Source: JAGQYH01 sp041393015
GTDB taxonomy: Bacteria; Bacteroidota; Bacteroidia; Chitinophagales; JADIYW01
Assembly: GCA_041393015.1 (NCBI GenBank)
Contig: JAWKKV010000004.1
Location: forward strand, 248,001 to 312,000
DNA: 64,000 bases
Reading direction: 5' to 3'
Positions 51,578 through 61,092 of this stretch are shown here, one piece after another. Within the stretch, counting starts at the first letter, position 1, and each line of letters begins with the position of its first letter. Under the pieces are notes generated by a model that saw only the letters and a program-made list of their open reading frames with translations, ran no database searches and was not told where the DNA came from. Both the position numbers and the translations under genes were made by a program.

Positions 51578-52813
51578 TTACTCAATACTAGTATCCGGTA
51601 ACTCCAATACATCAATTGAATCTAACGAGTTTCCAGCAATACCTTTTATCGACCCAAACAAGGAGGAAATATTTTCTTGCACCACCCAAATGTGTTTTTC
51701 CCGTTGCGCCCAAATTTTATGCATCGCTTTTTTCTCTGAGTTTAATTGCATAATCATACTGTCGTAATTTTCTACAATTCTGGTAATGTTTTGCTTGAAT
51801 TCAGAGCTCGTTAAATAGCTGTATAATAACTCCATTTTGTCGCCCTTGTTTTCTTGAGAAGACTTTACGGAATGCGTTTTGATCAACATTTCTCTCAATA
51901 CAAAAGACAAGCTCTTCACTTCGTGAAAACCACAGATCCAAACCCCATTTTTTTCGCCAAACCTTTCCATGTCGCTGGGCATAGTTTCCGTTACAATCAC
52001 GGATATATCTGCCTTACAGATGATTTGATCTTGCTTTAATTTGTCGATCCAATCGTTGGAAAATGCTTTGGTTCGCTTACTTTCGTAAACTATTTTACCA
52101 CATTCATTTTGTGAAGCATTGATTACAGTTTGAATCACATCTGCCCCTCTAATACCTTTGCCAACTTCATCAATATTATCAAAAGGGTAGAGTCGTGCCA
52201 ATAAATTTTCTAAAGCAATTTCTTGCACTTCTCCTTGCATTTGCATAGAACCTTGCTCAGCTTTACGCTTCATTTCTTCAATTAATTTTGCTTGATCTCC
52301 AAACTGCTTTTCCCACTTAACTTTCTCCAATTCAAAACTTTCGCGTTCTTTCAATCTAGCCTTGTCTTCAATCTCTTTTTGACGCTCTAAAAGCTCTTTT
52401 TCGGTTTGAAGTTTTAAATTCTCTTGCTGCTCTTTTAATTCGGCCTCTTTACGCATCAACGCCACTTCTTTTTCACGTAAAGCTTTGTTTTCCAGCTTTC
52501 GTTTTTCTAATTCCTCTTGCTGCGATTTTAACTTTTCCTCAAAACTCTCTTTAGTCGATTGTTCAATTTTTAGTCTTTCTTGCTCTAATTTCTGTTGCAG
52601 TTTTTCGGCAAAAATTTCATTCTCCCGCTCTTTTTTCTCTTCAAAGGCTTTCTCAGCTAATTCTAACTTTTCTCTTTCCGCATTGAATCGCTTGGCTTGC
52701 TCTGCAATTTTTAACTCATACTCTTTCTTAAAGTGCTCTTCCAATTTGCCCGAAAGTGCTTCTTCCACATCAAAACTATGCCCGCAATTCGGACATTTTA
52801 TCTTATCCATCAT
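51578..52813 (-). CDS. DUF2130-family coiled-coil protein with N-terminal zinc ribbon
   Basis: The 411-residue protein begins MMDKIKCPNCGHSFDVEEAL with one CxxC pair. A long charged coiled coil (about 25-190) follows, then a conserved domain (GEVQEIALENLLARLYPFD, IRGADVIQTVIN, IVYESKRTKAFSNDWIDKLK) of the DUF2130 type. The ESKRT and Asp/Glu pattern resembles restriction-endonuclease-like folds, but this is an inference. Family function is unknown to me. The gene stands alone next to a repeat-rich gap. Confidence 0.85.
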   Translation of the reverse strand: MMDKIKCPNCGHSFDVEEALSGKLEEHFKKEYELKIAEQAKRFNAEREKLELAEKAFEEKKERENEIFAEKLQQKLEQERLKIEQSTKESFEEKLKSQQEELEKRKLENKALREKEVALMRKEAELKEQQENLKLQTEKELLERQKEIEDKARLKERESFELEKVKWEKQFGDQAKLIEEMKRKAEQGSMQMQGEVQEIALENLLARLYPFDNIDEVGKGIRGADVIQTVINASQNECGKIVYESKRTKAFSNDWIDKLKQDQIICKADISVIVTETMPSDMERFGEKNGVWICGFHEVKSLSFVLREMLIKTHSVKSSQENKGDKMELLYSYLTSSEFKQNITRIVENYDSMIMQLNSEKKAMHKIWAQREKHIWVVQENISSLFGSIKGIAGNSLDSIDVLELPDTSIE

Positions 52814-53003
52814 TTTTGATTCTTTATAAATGCTAAAGTAAAGATTTATCTTTTAAGGGATTTATTAATTGGACATTTCAAAAATAATATTGATCTATCA
52901 AGAGTATAAAAAAGAACTGGAAATTGAAATAAGCACAACTTTAGGTATTTTTATTGAACCATTTTAACCAACAATGAATTCATCAAGTAACTAAATCATT
53001 TAC

Positions 53004-53525
53004 ATGTCAAAAGTGACTTACTTTATTCTGTTTTTACTATTAGCTTTTTTAGCCTTCAAATTTTTGATTAAGAAAAATGGTGCTTCGCAAGGTGAAATAG
53101 CACCTGAAATTAAAACACAGTTAATTGATGGCAGTGATTTCAAATTATCAGATTTACAAGGGAATTATGTATTTCTAGATTTTTGGGGATCATGGTGTCC
53201 ACCCTGTAGAAAGGAAAATCCACAGATAGCTGCTTTGTATCAAAAATTTAAGGATGCCGCTTTCTCTGATGCAGAAGGTTTTAAAGTAGTGACTGTAGCG
53301 ATAGAAAAGAATGATAAAACTTGGAGAAGTGCTGCAGAAAAGGATGGTTTTGTATGGAAACATCAGATTGTGGAAGAGTCACAGTTTGTTGCCATCTCTT
53401 CAATAGCGAGAAAATATGGCGTGACAGATTTACCCACTAAATTTTTAATTAATCCGGATGGAACATTAGTTGGGAAAGTAGATATTCAATTTGTAAATGG
53501 ATTATTAACTTCGAAGCTTAAATAA
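53004..53525 (+). CDS. TlpA-like thioredoxin-fold protein, membrane anchored
   Basis: The 173-residue protein has an N-terminal membrane segment (YFILFLLLAFLAFKFLI) and a thioredoxin domain with the active site C65-PP-C68 in WGSWCPPCRKENP and the cis-Pro loop TDLPTKFLINPDG. It should act outside the cytoplasm as a thiol-disulphide reductase, as in cytochrome c maturation. The unknown lipoprotein follows after 12 bases. Confidence 0.9.
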   Translation: MSKVTYFILFLLLAFLAFKFLIKKNGASQGEIAPEIKTQLIDGSDFKLSDLQGNYVFLDFWGSWCPPCRKENPQIAALYQKFKDAAFSDAEGFKVVTVAIEKNDKTWRSAAEKDGFVWKHQIVEESQFVAISSIARKYGVTDLPTKFLINPDGTLVGKVDIQFVNGLLTSKLK

Positions 53526-53537
53526 ATATTTAACTAA

Positions 53538-53915
53538 ATGAAGCTTTACGGTTCTCTATTTTTAGCATTGCTGTTTTCCTTAAGTTTATTGTTTTCTTGT
53601 AATGAAGAAGATGGGATTTCTTGTACGTTGGAATTCAGAACTATTGGTTTAACAGTTATTGGAGATAGTTTGACGGATTATTATACCATCAGACTGTCTA
53701 ACAATGATACTATTCGTTCGATAGACTTTGGTTTTGAAGACAGTTACTATGTTGTTTTGGATGATAGTTACCAATCGGAAATTGAAAATTCTCAAGAGTC
53801 GTTTGAATTTATTGGCGAGATAAACGATTCTATTGTCATTCAAGAAACGTATGTTATTACAGCCGATCAATGCCACATTTCAAAAATCAGCGGACCTTCT
53901 CAAGTTACCTTATAA
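53538..53915 (+). CDS. small uncharacterised lipoprotein
   Basis: The 125-residue protein has a lipoprotein signal (LFLALLFSLSLLFS, Cys21). The mature part is acidic and beta-rich, with a second pair of Cys residues (SCTLEF and DQCHIS) that could be disulphide-linked. No family is recognised. It lies between the thioredoxin gene and trmL, and it might be a thioredoxin client, but only position suggests this. Confidence 0.75.
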   Translation: MKLYGSLFLALLFSLSLLFSCNEEDGISCTLEFRTIGLTVIGDSLTDYYTIRLSNNDTIRSIDFGFEDSYYVVLDDSYQSEIENSQESFEFIGEINDSIVIQETYVITADQCHISKISGPSQVTL

Positions 53916-53920
53916 TAGAT

Positions 53921-54409
53921 ATGGAAGATGTAATTGGGAAGTATGATGAATTGAATTTCAATATCGTATTGTTGGAACCTCAAATTCCGAACAACACGGG
54001 CAATATTGGACGTACTTGTGTAGCCACACATAGTCGATTGCACCTTATTCGGCCATTGGGCTTCGAAATAACCGATAAGCGGGTAAAGCGCGCCGGTTTG
54101 GATTATTGGGGCGATTTAGAGATCTGCTTTTACGATGATTTCAATCATTGGTTTGAGCAAGTAGAAGATAAATCAAGAGTATTCTTTTTTACGGCTCGAA
54201 CTGAAAAATCTTTTTACCAAACGAAGCTTCAAAAAGGAGATTGGTTGGTGTTTGGCAAAGAAGCAGAAGGTTTCAGTGCAGACATTCACAAGCAATTTGC
54301 CCATCAATTGGTAAAAATTCCATTTCCGGGCAAAGTGAGAAGTTTTAATTTATCCAACGCAGTGGCCATGGCGTTGGGAGAAGGGATTAGACAATTGTCT
54401 AATGATTAA
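53921..54409 (+). CDS. trmL: TrmL, tRNA (cytidine/uridine-34-2'-O)-methyltransferase
   Basis: From the ATG at 53921 the protein has 162 residues, the usual TrmL length. A start at 53870 would overlap the lipoprotein gene and is rejected. SPOUT motifs are visible: NIVLLEPQIPNNTGNIGRTC, LVFGKEAEGF and the knot RSFNLSNAVAMALGEGIRQL. It methylates the wobble base of tRNA-Leu in the cytoplasm. Confidence 0.93.
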   Translation: MEDVIGKYDELNFNIVLLEPQIPNNTGNIGRTCVATHSRLHLIRPLGFEITDKRVKRAGLDYWGDLEICFYDDFNHWFEQVEDKSRVFFFTARTEKSFYQTKLQKGDWLVFGKEAEGFSADIHKQFAHQLVKIPFPGKVRSFNLSNAVAMALGEGIRQLSND

Positions 54410-54448
54410 TCTGCAATTAGCTTCTTAAAATGTTAGAGTTGTTTCCTT

Positions 54449-54475
54449 CATTAACACATTAACCTACCAACTAAC
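54449..54475. repeat. 8-bp-period tandem repeat at the end of a GNAT gene
   Basis: Units CATTAACA, CATTAACC and TACCAACT are in 8-bp register and overlap the TAG stop (complement of 54471-54473). Confidence 0.5.
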
Positions 54476-55025
54476 TTTTTCTAGCATTTGGATCGATTAA
54501 TGAATAGATGGATGTATCCATAAATTTACCTTCGAAAAATATATTGTCTTTTAAGTGGGCTTCTTTGATAAAGCCATTTTTCTTCAATACTTGAATAGAA
54601 GCCAAATTGTTGGGATGAACATGGGCTTCCAAAGAATGCATTTTTAAATTGCTAAAGCTAAAATCGATGATCTTTTTAATGGCCTCCGTCATATAGCCTT
54701 TGCCCTGAAATTGGGTGAGCATTGAATAGCCAATCTCTGCACGAAAATTTTCCTTTTGAATATTCCAAATGCAAATAGTGCCAATGATATCAGCCGATTC
54801 TTCCAAAGTAATGCCCCAAAATAGCCACTTATTATCTTCAATGCCATTATTGATCATAGTGATGAATTTCTCAGCATCTTCTATTGATTTTGCTTTAGCT
54901 TGAGCAATGTATTTCAATATGTTTTCATCAGATCTAAGTGTATAAATCTCATTAATATCACCTTTGTTGATTTTTCTTAGTGAAAGACGTTCAGTCGTTA
55001 GCTTGGGAAAAGGAGTGAAATTCAT
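54471..55025 (-). CDS. GNAT N-acetyltransferase, RimJ/RimL-like
   Basis: The 184-residue protein starts FTPFPKLTTERLSLRKINKG and has the acetyl-CoA-binding segment EIGYSMLTQFQGKGYMTEAI, then LEAHVHPNNLASIQVLKKNGF, typical of RimJ/RimL-type acetyltransferases. Acceptor unknown. It abuts the second GNAT gene upstream with no gap. Confidence 0.88.
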   Translation of the reverse strand: MNFTPFPKLTTERLSLRKINKGDINEIYTLRSDENILKYIAQAKAKSIEDAEKFITMINNGIEDNKWLFWGITLEESADIIGTICIWNIQKENFRAEIGYSMLTQFQGKGYMTEAIKKIIDFSFSNLKMHSLEAHVHPNNLASIQVLKKNGFIKEAHLKDNIFFEGKFMDTSIYSLIDPNARKS

Positions 55026-55610
55026 TTAGCGCATTTTAGAAAAAATGGTTGACTTTATTGGCGGCCATTCTTCTTTTAATATACTGTAATATACGCTGTC
55101 TCTCAAAAATCCGTCCGACATAATTATATGACTTCTCAAGCAACCTTCGAAAGTAGCGCCAATTTTTTGAATCGCTAATCTGGATTTTTCATTTCTACTA
55201 TCGGTAATGAATTCTACCCGATTAAATTGTAACGTCTCAAAAGCATATTGCAGCATTAGAAATTTACAATGCCGATTGAGTCCGGAACGTTGAAACTTTG
55301 GATTGATCCATGTCCAACCGATTTGCAATTTTTTGTGTTCATTTGAAATATAGCCGTAACTCGTGCTGCCGGCATACTCTTGGTGTTTTTTATCGAATAT
55401 CACAAATGCTAGGCGATCTTTGGTTTGCAACGCTGTTTCAATATACTTAACCATTGATGACTCGCTATCAATTTGCGAAGGCGAAAATTCTAATAGATTG
55501 GGATGTTGTAAAGCAAACTCTAAAAGTTGATCTTTATGTTTTAAAGTGAGCGGCTCCAACCTTACTCGCTCATCTTCTAATACTATGTCATTATCAAAAC
55601 TGAAATCCAT
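55026..55610 (-). CDS. GNAT N-acetyltransferase, RimJ/RimL-like
   Basis: The 194-residue protein has VRLEPLTLKHKDQLLEFA, QIGWTWINPKFQRSGLNRHC and VEFITDSRNEKSRLAIQKIG-A, the features of the RimJ/RimL branch. It is not a close duplicate of the neighbouring GNAT. The start is followed immediately upstream by a heptamer repeat array (55620-55661). Confidence 0.87.
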   Translation of the reverse strand: MDFSFDNDIVLEDERVRLEPLTLKHKDQLLEFALQHPNLLEFSPSQIDSESSMVKYIETALQTKDRLAFVIFDKKHQEYAGSTSYGYISNEHKKLQIGWTWINPKFQRSGLNRHCKFLMLQYAFETLQFNRVEFITDSRNEKSRLAIQKIGATFEGCLRSHIIMSDGFLRDSVYYSILKEEWPPIKSTIFSKMR

Positions 55611-55619
55611 CTTATCAAT

Positions 55620-55661
55620 ATGTCTTATGTCCTTTGTCTTAAATCTTATGTCTTAATACTA
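55620..55661. repeat. 7-bp-period degenerate tandem repeat between GNAT and MutS-like genes
   Basis: Six units in 7-bp register: ATGTCTT, ATGTCCT, TTGTCTT, AAATCTT, ATGTCTT, AATACTA. It spans from 9 bases before the GNAT start to the stop codon of the MutS-like gene, filling the whole gap. Confidence 0.8.
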
Positions 55662-57428
55662 AATTACACCCATTTGTTTCATTAGAAAGTAAGCCGATTT
55701 ATTTTGGCAAACTCCATCTTTCATTTTATAATCAAAAATCAATTCGTCATTGACAATTTCTGTTTCAAATCTTTTATTAATGAGGTAATGAGGATACTCT
55801 TCAGTGGTTTTACAAACTTCAATATCGTGTGTGGCAATGGCACCAATAGCTTGATATTCTACCATTCTTTTGATCACTTCAATAGTGCCGCTTCGCTTAT
55901 CGTCGGAGTTGGTGCCGCGTAAAATCTCATCTAATAACACAAATCCTCTTTTACCTTTTAGCTGCTCCATAATATGATGCAACCGCTTTACTTCAGCAAA
56001 AAAGTAAGATTCATTGTCAGCCAACGAGTCCGATAATCTCATAGAAACAAAAACATTCAAAGGGTGAATGTTGGCAGACGAAGCACAAACAGCAGAGCCA
56101 ATTCCTGCCAATACCATATTAACGCCCAAGCTCCGTAAAAAGGTCGATTTCCCAGACATATTCGAGCCAGTTAAGATGATAAATTTATGGTCGTTAAAAC
56201 TAATGTTGTTGCAAATTCTAACCGATGGATTTAGTAAGGGATGCCCAAGATTATTGGCTTCAATGTGGTAGGCTTCATTTAAAGTTGGAAAGCAAAATTC
56301 AGGATTGTTGTAGGAAAAATTAGCTAAGCTACTTAAAGCTTCCACTTCGCCAATTACCTGCATCCATTTTTCAATTTCTTTGGCATGTTCTTGCTTCCAT
56401 TTTAGTAAGGAATGATAAACGTGAATATGGTACAATGAAATACCGTTCATAATGACGGCGCCCATCATGTTTTGTATTGAGTCTAAACTGGAAAACAGGT
56501 CAGAAAGCTTTTTGATTTCTGTACTCGCAAAATCGTTTTGATATTTTAATTCATTTTGGAGTTGATTCAATTTGTCACTTGAAAATGATTCACTTTCTAT
56601 GGCTTGCAAAACAATAGCGTAGTTGTTAATCGTTTCATGTACTTTCTCCACGCTAAATAATTCTTGCTTTATCTTTTTTAAGTTGCTGAAAAAAACGAAG
56701 AGGTTGATGACAAATAGAAAACCGGCAATGTATTGTATAGCAGGATGATTGAGGACAATGGATACAATGCCAACCACAATAAAAAGGGCCGGTAAAACAT
56801 AAGATTGAACCTGTAATGATTTTGAAATAGTGCCTTCCGATTGGCTCCATCGAATCAATTGTCGATACATTTTTTGATTGTCGTTCGTTAATTTTGATAG
56901 TGCCAAAACAGACTGCCGCCAATCAATTTTTTGAGCCAATTCTTTAACAGCGGCTTGATTATCTACTATTTCCTTATTGGGCAAAAGGGATTTTAGTAAA
57001 TCAGCCAAACGCAAGGAACCAATAAAAGTGCCGGTTCTATTTAAATTATGGTACAATGAGCGATTGCCAAAAAAATCGAGATCATAAGAATAATTGTGTT
57101 GGGTATCTAAAAAATCAATGCCGTTTTCGAAGGGAATATCTTCCCGTTTTAAATATTTGATTTCATCCTTATTGATTTGGATGAGCGTTTGTTTTAACAG
57201 CATTGCATCGGCCAATTTTTGATGAAATTTCATAATCACTATAAAACCAATGAGTGCCAAAGCTGCCGGAATCCAAAGTAATAATTGCTCTGTTTTTAAA
57301 ATGTAGTAGATGGAAACGCCAATAATCAATATCATTAAAAATCGAAGGAAACCAAATAGGGAATATTTTCGGTTCATTTGATCTAACTCACTTTGATGTT
57401 TAGCTTCAATACTAGTATAGATGTTCAA
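55659..57428 (-). CDS. membrane-associated MutS-like ATPase
   Basis: The 589-residue protein has the MutS ATPase domain at the C-terminus: Walker A TGSNMSGKST (420-429), Walker B FVLLDEILRGT (496-506), and the following HD/ATHD region GAIATHDIEVC. Unlike MutS or MutS2, it has two pairs of hydrophobic helices, at about 24-67 and 209-249, and no mismatch-recognition or Smr domain. Proteins of this type occur in Bacteroidota; the function is unknown, and a direct role in mismatch repair is doubtful. Confidence 0.85.
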   Translation of the reverse strand: MNIYTSIEAKHQSELDQMNRKYSLFGFLRFLMILIIGVSIYYILKTEQLLLWIPAALALIGFIVIMKFHQKLADAMLLKQTLIQINKDEIKYLKREDIPFENGIDFLDTQHNYSYDLDFFGNRSLYHNLNRTGTFIGSLRLADLLKSLLPNKEIVDNQAAVKELAQKIDWRQSVLALSKLTNDNQKMYRQLIRWSQSEGTISKSLQVQSYVLPALFIVVGIVSIVLNHPAIQYIAGFLFVINLFVFFSNLKKIKQELFSVEKVHETINNYAIVLQAIESESFSSDKLNQLQNELKYQNDFASTEIKKLSDLFSSLDSIQNMMGAVIMNGISLYHIHVYHSLLKWKQEHAKEIEKWMQVIGEVEALSSLANFSYNNPEFCFPTLNEAYHIEANNLGHPLLNPSVRICNNISFNDHKFIILTGSNMSGKSTFLRSLGVNMVLAGIGSAVCASSANIHPLNVFVSMRLSDSLADNESYFFAEVKRLHHIMEQLKGKRGFVLLDEILRGTNSDDKRSGTIEVIKRMVEYQAIGAIATHDIEVCKTTEEYPHYLINKRFETEIVNDELIFDYKMKDGVCQNKSAYFLMKQMGVI

Positions 57429-57588
57429 TGATTTGTTTTTAATTCGGCATGAAGGTAAAGAAGTTGTAAGAGGAATTAGAAAGTAGCAATGGTTAATTTA
57501 TATGAAAAATAGAACTTCTAACCGCTTATCTAATGGGATTACTGAAGCTATGCTAATTTCTGTAATATTGTTTTTGTAAATTTCAGCT

Positions 57589-60096
57589 ATGGAACAAAAC
57601 TCATATGATTTTCAGGTAGGATTAAAGTATCAATTATACAATAGCATTTTTTTGACTCTGCATTTTGATACCATCAAACAAACCGGAATTGAATTGCCCG
57701 TTTTTAGAGCGTATTTGCAATCGGCGTTGGCATCGGGTAAAGATCCGCTGGAAATAATTGAACAGTATTTTAAAGATCATAAGGAAAGCGATAGCATAGA
57801 AGAAAGGAATGGATTGCTTTTTCGATTCATTCAATATGTAGAAAGGCAAGTGGTGTTGATTGATTCGTTGGAAGAGGCGGCTTTTTCAAAACTGAATGAT
57901 TTAAATGGCGCGGGAAGTTTGCATCAATTGATTGAAAGAGTTAAAATCGATCATAAGGAAATTGAATTGCAAGAAGCGTTAAATGATTTTAGGGTAAAAA
58001 TTGTTTTAACGGCGCATCCTACCCAATTTTATCCGGGGGCTGTTTTAGGAATTATCAATGATTTATCGGCTTCTGTAGAAGAAAACGATTTACATGAAAT
58101 AAGAATGTTGTTGGAGCAGTTAGGACAAACGCCTTTCTTCAAAAAGGAAAAACCATTGCCTTACAATGAAGCCGTGAGTTTAGGTTGGTATTTAGAAAAT
58201 ATATTTTACCATTCTATTCCGCAAATTGTAAGTCGCGTAAAAGGGTTTGCATCGGATATTGATTATACGAATTTTAGGTTGTTGGAAGTTGGGTTTTGGC
58301 CGGGCGGTGATAGAGATGGGAATCCATTTGTATCAGTTGAAACCACTAAAAGGGTGGCGAAACGGTTGAAGTTTCTTTTGTTGAAAGCCTATTATAAAGA
58401 TGTTCGTGATTTAAAACGCAGGTTGACTTTTAATGGTGTAGTTGAAATTATTGATGCCTTAGAAGATACTTTAAGGACATCATTGTTTGAAAGCAATCGC
58501 ACATTCGATTTTGATTTAAAAAGCTTCCAGAATGATTTGTTGACGATTAAAACCCTATTGGAAGAAAAATATCAGTCGTTTTTTATTGAGAAAGTAGAAG
58601 ACCTTTTGATTAAAACCAAAATTTTCGGTCAGCATTTTTCGGCGTTAGATATTAGGCAAGACAGTCGTGTGTTGCAAAAGGGATTTGATATTTGCACGGG
58701 AACAACTGAAAAGGAAATCAAGCAGTTGTCGGATTATTTTACACTTTCTTTTCCGATGCCCGGTGAAACAGAAGGCGATGCAGTTCATCAGGATTTGTTT
58801 AAAGTATTTAATGCCATTGGAGAAATTCAGCAAGAAAATGGCGAATTGGCGTGCCATCGCTTTATCATTAGCAATTGCCGAAGGGCAGAAAGCATTTTAC
58901 AGGTATATGCCATGGCCAATAATTTAGGCTTGAAAAATACTATGGCGTTGGATATTGTCCCATTGTTTGAAACCATCGATGATTTAATGCGCTCGCAAGA
59001 TGAAATGGAGCGTTTGTATCAATTAAAAGAATATCAAACGCATTTGAAGCGAAGAGGAGGCCGCCAGTATATTATGTTGGGCTTTTCTGATGGCACCAAA
59101 GACGGTGGTTATTTTTCTGCCAATTGGAACATTTATAAAGCAAAAGAAAGAATGACCGATATTTCCAGACAATATGGTGTGGAAGTCGTTTTCTTTGATG
59201 GCAGAGGCGGCCCGCCGGCAAGAGGTGGCGGAAACGTAAGAAAATACTACGCTGCACAAGGCAATAAAATTGAAAACAAGGAAGTGCAATTGACCATTCA
59301 AGGACAAACGGTGAGTTCAAGGTTCAGCTCTGTGGCCGCTGCCAGTCATTATTTGGAAAACATTTTAACCGCAGGCATGGAAAGTAGGTTGTATGCCAAT
59401 GACCATACTACTTCCCCCAAACAAGAAGCATTGATGCAACAAATTGCCGATGATAGTTTGAAAGCATATGTGGATTTGAAAGAACGCGAAGATTTTATGT
59501 CGTTTTTAGAATTTAGAAGTCCATTGAAATATTTTGGACAAACCAATATTGGCAGTCGACCTTCCAAACGAGGGAAAAGCTCTAAACTAACCTTGGATGA
59601 TTTACGTGCCATACCTTTTGTAGGGTCTTGGAGCACGATGAAGTTAAATGTGCCCGGTTATTATGGATTGGGCAAAGCAATGGAAAAAAGCTTAGAGAAA
59701 GTAGGAGAGCAGGAGTTGATTGAACTCTATCAACAAAATGAGTTTTTTGCCAGTTTGGTGAGCAATAGTATGCAATCGCTTTCTAAAACTAGAATGGAAT
59801 TGACGGCTTATTTGCAAAAGGATGAAACTTACAAAGCGCTTTGGAAATTAATAAACGACGAAAACAATTTAACCAAAGCAATGATTCAAAAATTGTTGGG
59901 AGATAAAGGCTGGGAAATGGTTTTGGAAAGCAAACATTCCATTCAATTGAGAGAAGAGATTGTTTTACCTTTATTGATTATTCAGCAATATGCTTTGATA
60001 AAAATGGAGCAAAGCGAAGCGCACAAAACAGTGTATGAAAAGTTAATTATTCGAACATTATATGGTATTATTAATGCCGCAAGAAATTCAGCTTAA
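57589..60096 (+). CDS. ppc: phosphoenolpyruvate carboxylase
   Basis: The 835-residue enzyme converts PEP and bicarbonate to oxaloacetate, replenishing the TCA cycle. The conserved TAHPT (141-145, His143) and GFSDGTKDGG (498-507) motifs are present. The loop around FFDGRGGPPARGGG (535-548) contains the expected Arg residues, but it has Asp537 where E. coli PEPC has His579. It is a little shorter than E. coli PEPC (883). The SDR gene starts two bases after its stop. Confidence 0.94.
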   Translation: MEQNSYDFQVGLKYQLYNSIFLTLHFDTIKQTGIELPVFRAYLQSALASGKDPLEIIEQYFKDHKESDSIEERNGLLFRFIQYVERQVVLIDSLEEAAFSKLNDLNGAGSLHQLIERVKIDHKEIELQEALNDFRVKIVLTAHPTQFYPGAVLGIINDLSASVEENDLHEIRMLLEQLGQTPFFKKEKPLPYNEAVSLGWYLENIFYHSIPQIVSRVKGFASDIDYTNFRLLEVGFWPGGDRDGNPFVSVETTKRVAKRLKFLLLKAYYKDVRDLKRRLTFNGVVEIIDALEDTLRTSLFESNRTFDFDLKSFQNDLLTIKTLLEEKYQSFFIEKVEDLLIKTKIFGQHFSALDIRQDSRVLQKGFDICTGTTEKEIKQLSDYFTLSFPMPGETEGDAVHQDLFKVFNAIGEIQQENGELACHRFIISNCRRAESILQVYAMANNLGLKNTMALDIVPLFETIDDLMRSQDEMERLYQLKEYQTHLKRRGGRQYIMLGFSDGTKDGGYFSANWNIYKAKERMTDISRQYGVEVVFFDGRGGPPARGGGNVRKYYAAQGNKIENKEVQLTIQGQTVSSRFSSVAAASHYLENILTAGMESRLYANDHTTSPKQEALMQQIADDSLKAYVDLKEREDFMSFLEFRSPLKYFGQTNIGSRPSKRGKSSKLTLDDLRAIPFVGSWSTMKLNVPGYYGLGKAMEKSLEKVGEQELIELYQQNEFFASLVSNSMQSLSKTRMELTAYLQKDETYKALWKLINDENNLTKAMIQKLLGDKGWEMVLESKHSIQLREEIVLPLLIIQQYALIKMEQSEAHKTVYEKLIIRTLYGIINAARNSA

Positions 60097-60098
60097 AA

Positions 60099-60956
60099 AT
60101 GGATAGATCAAAAATATGTGTTTTAACAGGTGCCACTTCCGGTATTGGCTGGGAAGTAGCGCATCAAATGGCGAAAAAGGGGTATGTTTTAAAAGTAGTC
60201 GGGAGAAGTGAAAAGAAAGGAGAAGCCTTGAGAAAAAGTCTAAAAAGAATGCATGGTGAGGTTGATTTTGAATATTTTGTCGCGGATCTTTCAACGATTA
60301 AGAACATTAAGGAAGTCGCTGCAAAAATCAATTCATCCGTTGATCATATTGACGCTTTAATCAATAATGCCGGTGGTGTTTTTTCAAATTTCGAATTGAC
60401 AGAAGATGGTATTGAAAAAACGATGGCTAATAATCATTTGAGTTATTTTGTTTTAACACATCAATTATTGGATAAGTTGAAAGCAGCCGACGAAGCAAGA
60501 TTACTTTTGGTGGCTTCAAAATCTCATTTTAGAGTTGGTCTAGATTTTGAAACCTTTACTCAAAAGAAGAAATACAACATCATGAAAGCCTATGCACAAT
60601 CAAAATTGGCTAATGTGATGTTTGGATATAAGTTAACCAGATATCTAAAAGATACGAATGTCTCTACTTTTATTATTCATCCCGGAGTAGTTAGAACACC
60701 TATCGGATCAAAAAGTGACCATTGGCTGCATAGAACAGTTTGGAGTCTTTTTGCAAAGTTTATGTACAACACCACGCCGGAGGAATCAGCCAAAAATTAC
60801 GTGTATTTAGCCACGGAAAAAGAATCGAGAGCGCACAATGGCTTTTATTTTAGTGCCGGATTAATAGAAAAGAGCTCAGATTTAAGTTACGATGAAAAAC
60901 TACAAGACAAACTTTGGAGTTGGTCAGAAGAGGTGAGTGGTGTGAAGTATGAGTGA
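60099..60956 (+). CDS. short-chain dehydrogenase/reductase
   Basis: The 285-residue SDR has the NAD(P) motif TGATSGIGWEVA (10-21), NNAGG (about 90-94), the catalytic Ser region LLLVASKSHF and Y-x-x-x-K in AYAQSKLAN. An Arg after the first strand (VVGRSEKKG) favours NADP. The organisation resembles the retinol-dehydrogenase-like branch. Substrate unknown; co-transcribed with ppc (two bases apart). Confidence 0.9.
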   Translation: MDRSKICVLTGATSGIGWEVAHQMAKKGYVLKVVGRSEKKGEALRKSLKRMHGEVDFEYFVADLSTIKNIKEVAAKINSSVDHIDALINNAGGVFSNFELTEDGIEKTMANNHLSYFVLTHQLLDKLKAADEARLLLVASKSHFRVGLDFETFTQKKKYNIMKAYAQSKLANVMFGYKLTRYLKDTNVSTFIIHPGVVRTPIGSKSDHWLHRTVWSLFAKFMYNTTPEESAKNYVYLATEKESRAHNGFYFSAGLIEKSSDLSYDEKLQDKLWSWSEEVSGVKYE

Positions 60957-60963
60957 GAGCGGT

Positions 60964-60987
60964 ATGGTTGGTGATAACACCAACCAT
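60964..60987. repeat. hairpin of the TTGGTGTTATCACCAA family
   Basis: A perfect 10-bp stem (ATGGTTGGTG/CACCAACCAT) with a 4-base loop, 7 bases after the SDR stop. Related copies are at 4736, 61051 and 61208. Confidence 0.75.
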
Positions 60988-61030
60988 GGTGTTGGAAAGA
61001 ATTATTGTGATTTAAAACCGCAAACAAGAC

Positions 61031-61075
61031 AGTTTGCAACAGTCGCTGCCCATGTTGGTGTTATCATCACAGATG
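61031..61075. repeat. AGTTTGCAAC motif and degenerate TTGGTGTTATCACC hairpin
   Basis: AGTTTGCAAC at 61031 also occurs in a hairpin at 37594-37608. The CATGTTGGTG-TTATCATCAC segment at 61051-61070 is a degenerate copy of the hairpin at 60964 in the opposite orientation. Confidence 0.6.
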
Positions 61076-61092
61076 TTTGGTAGATGTAAAAA

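Noticed and set aside
53870..53920. An upstream start for trmL
   Set aside because: It would overlap the preceding lipoprotein gene and adds 17 residues not typical of TrmL; the ATG at 53921 gives the normal 162-residue protein.
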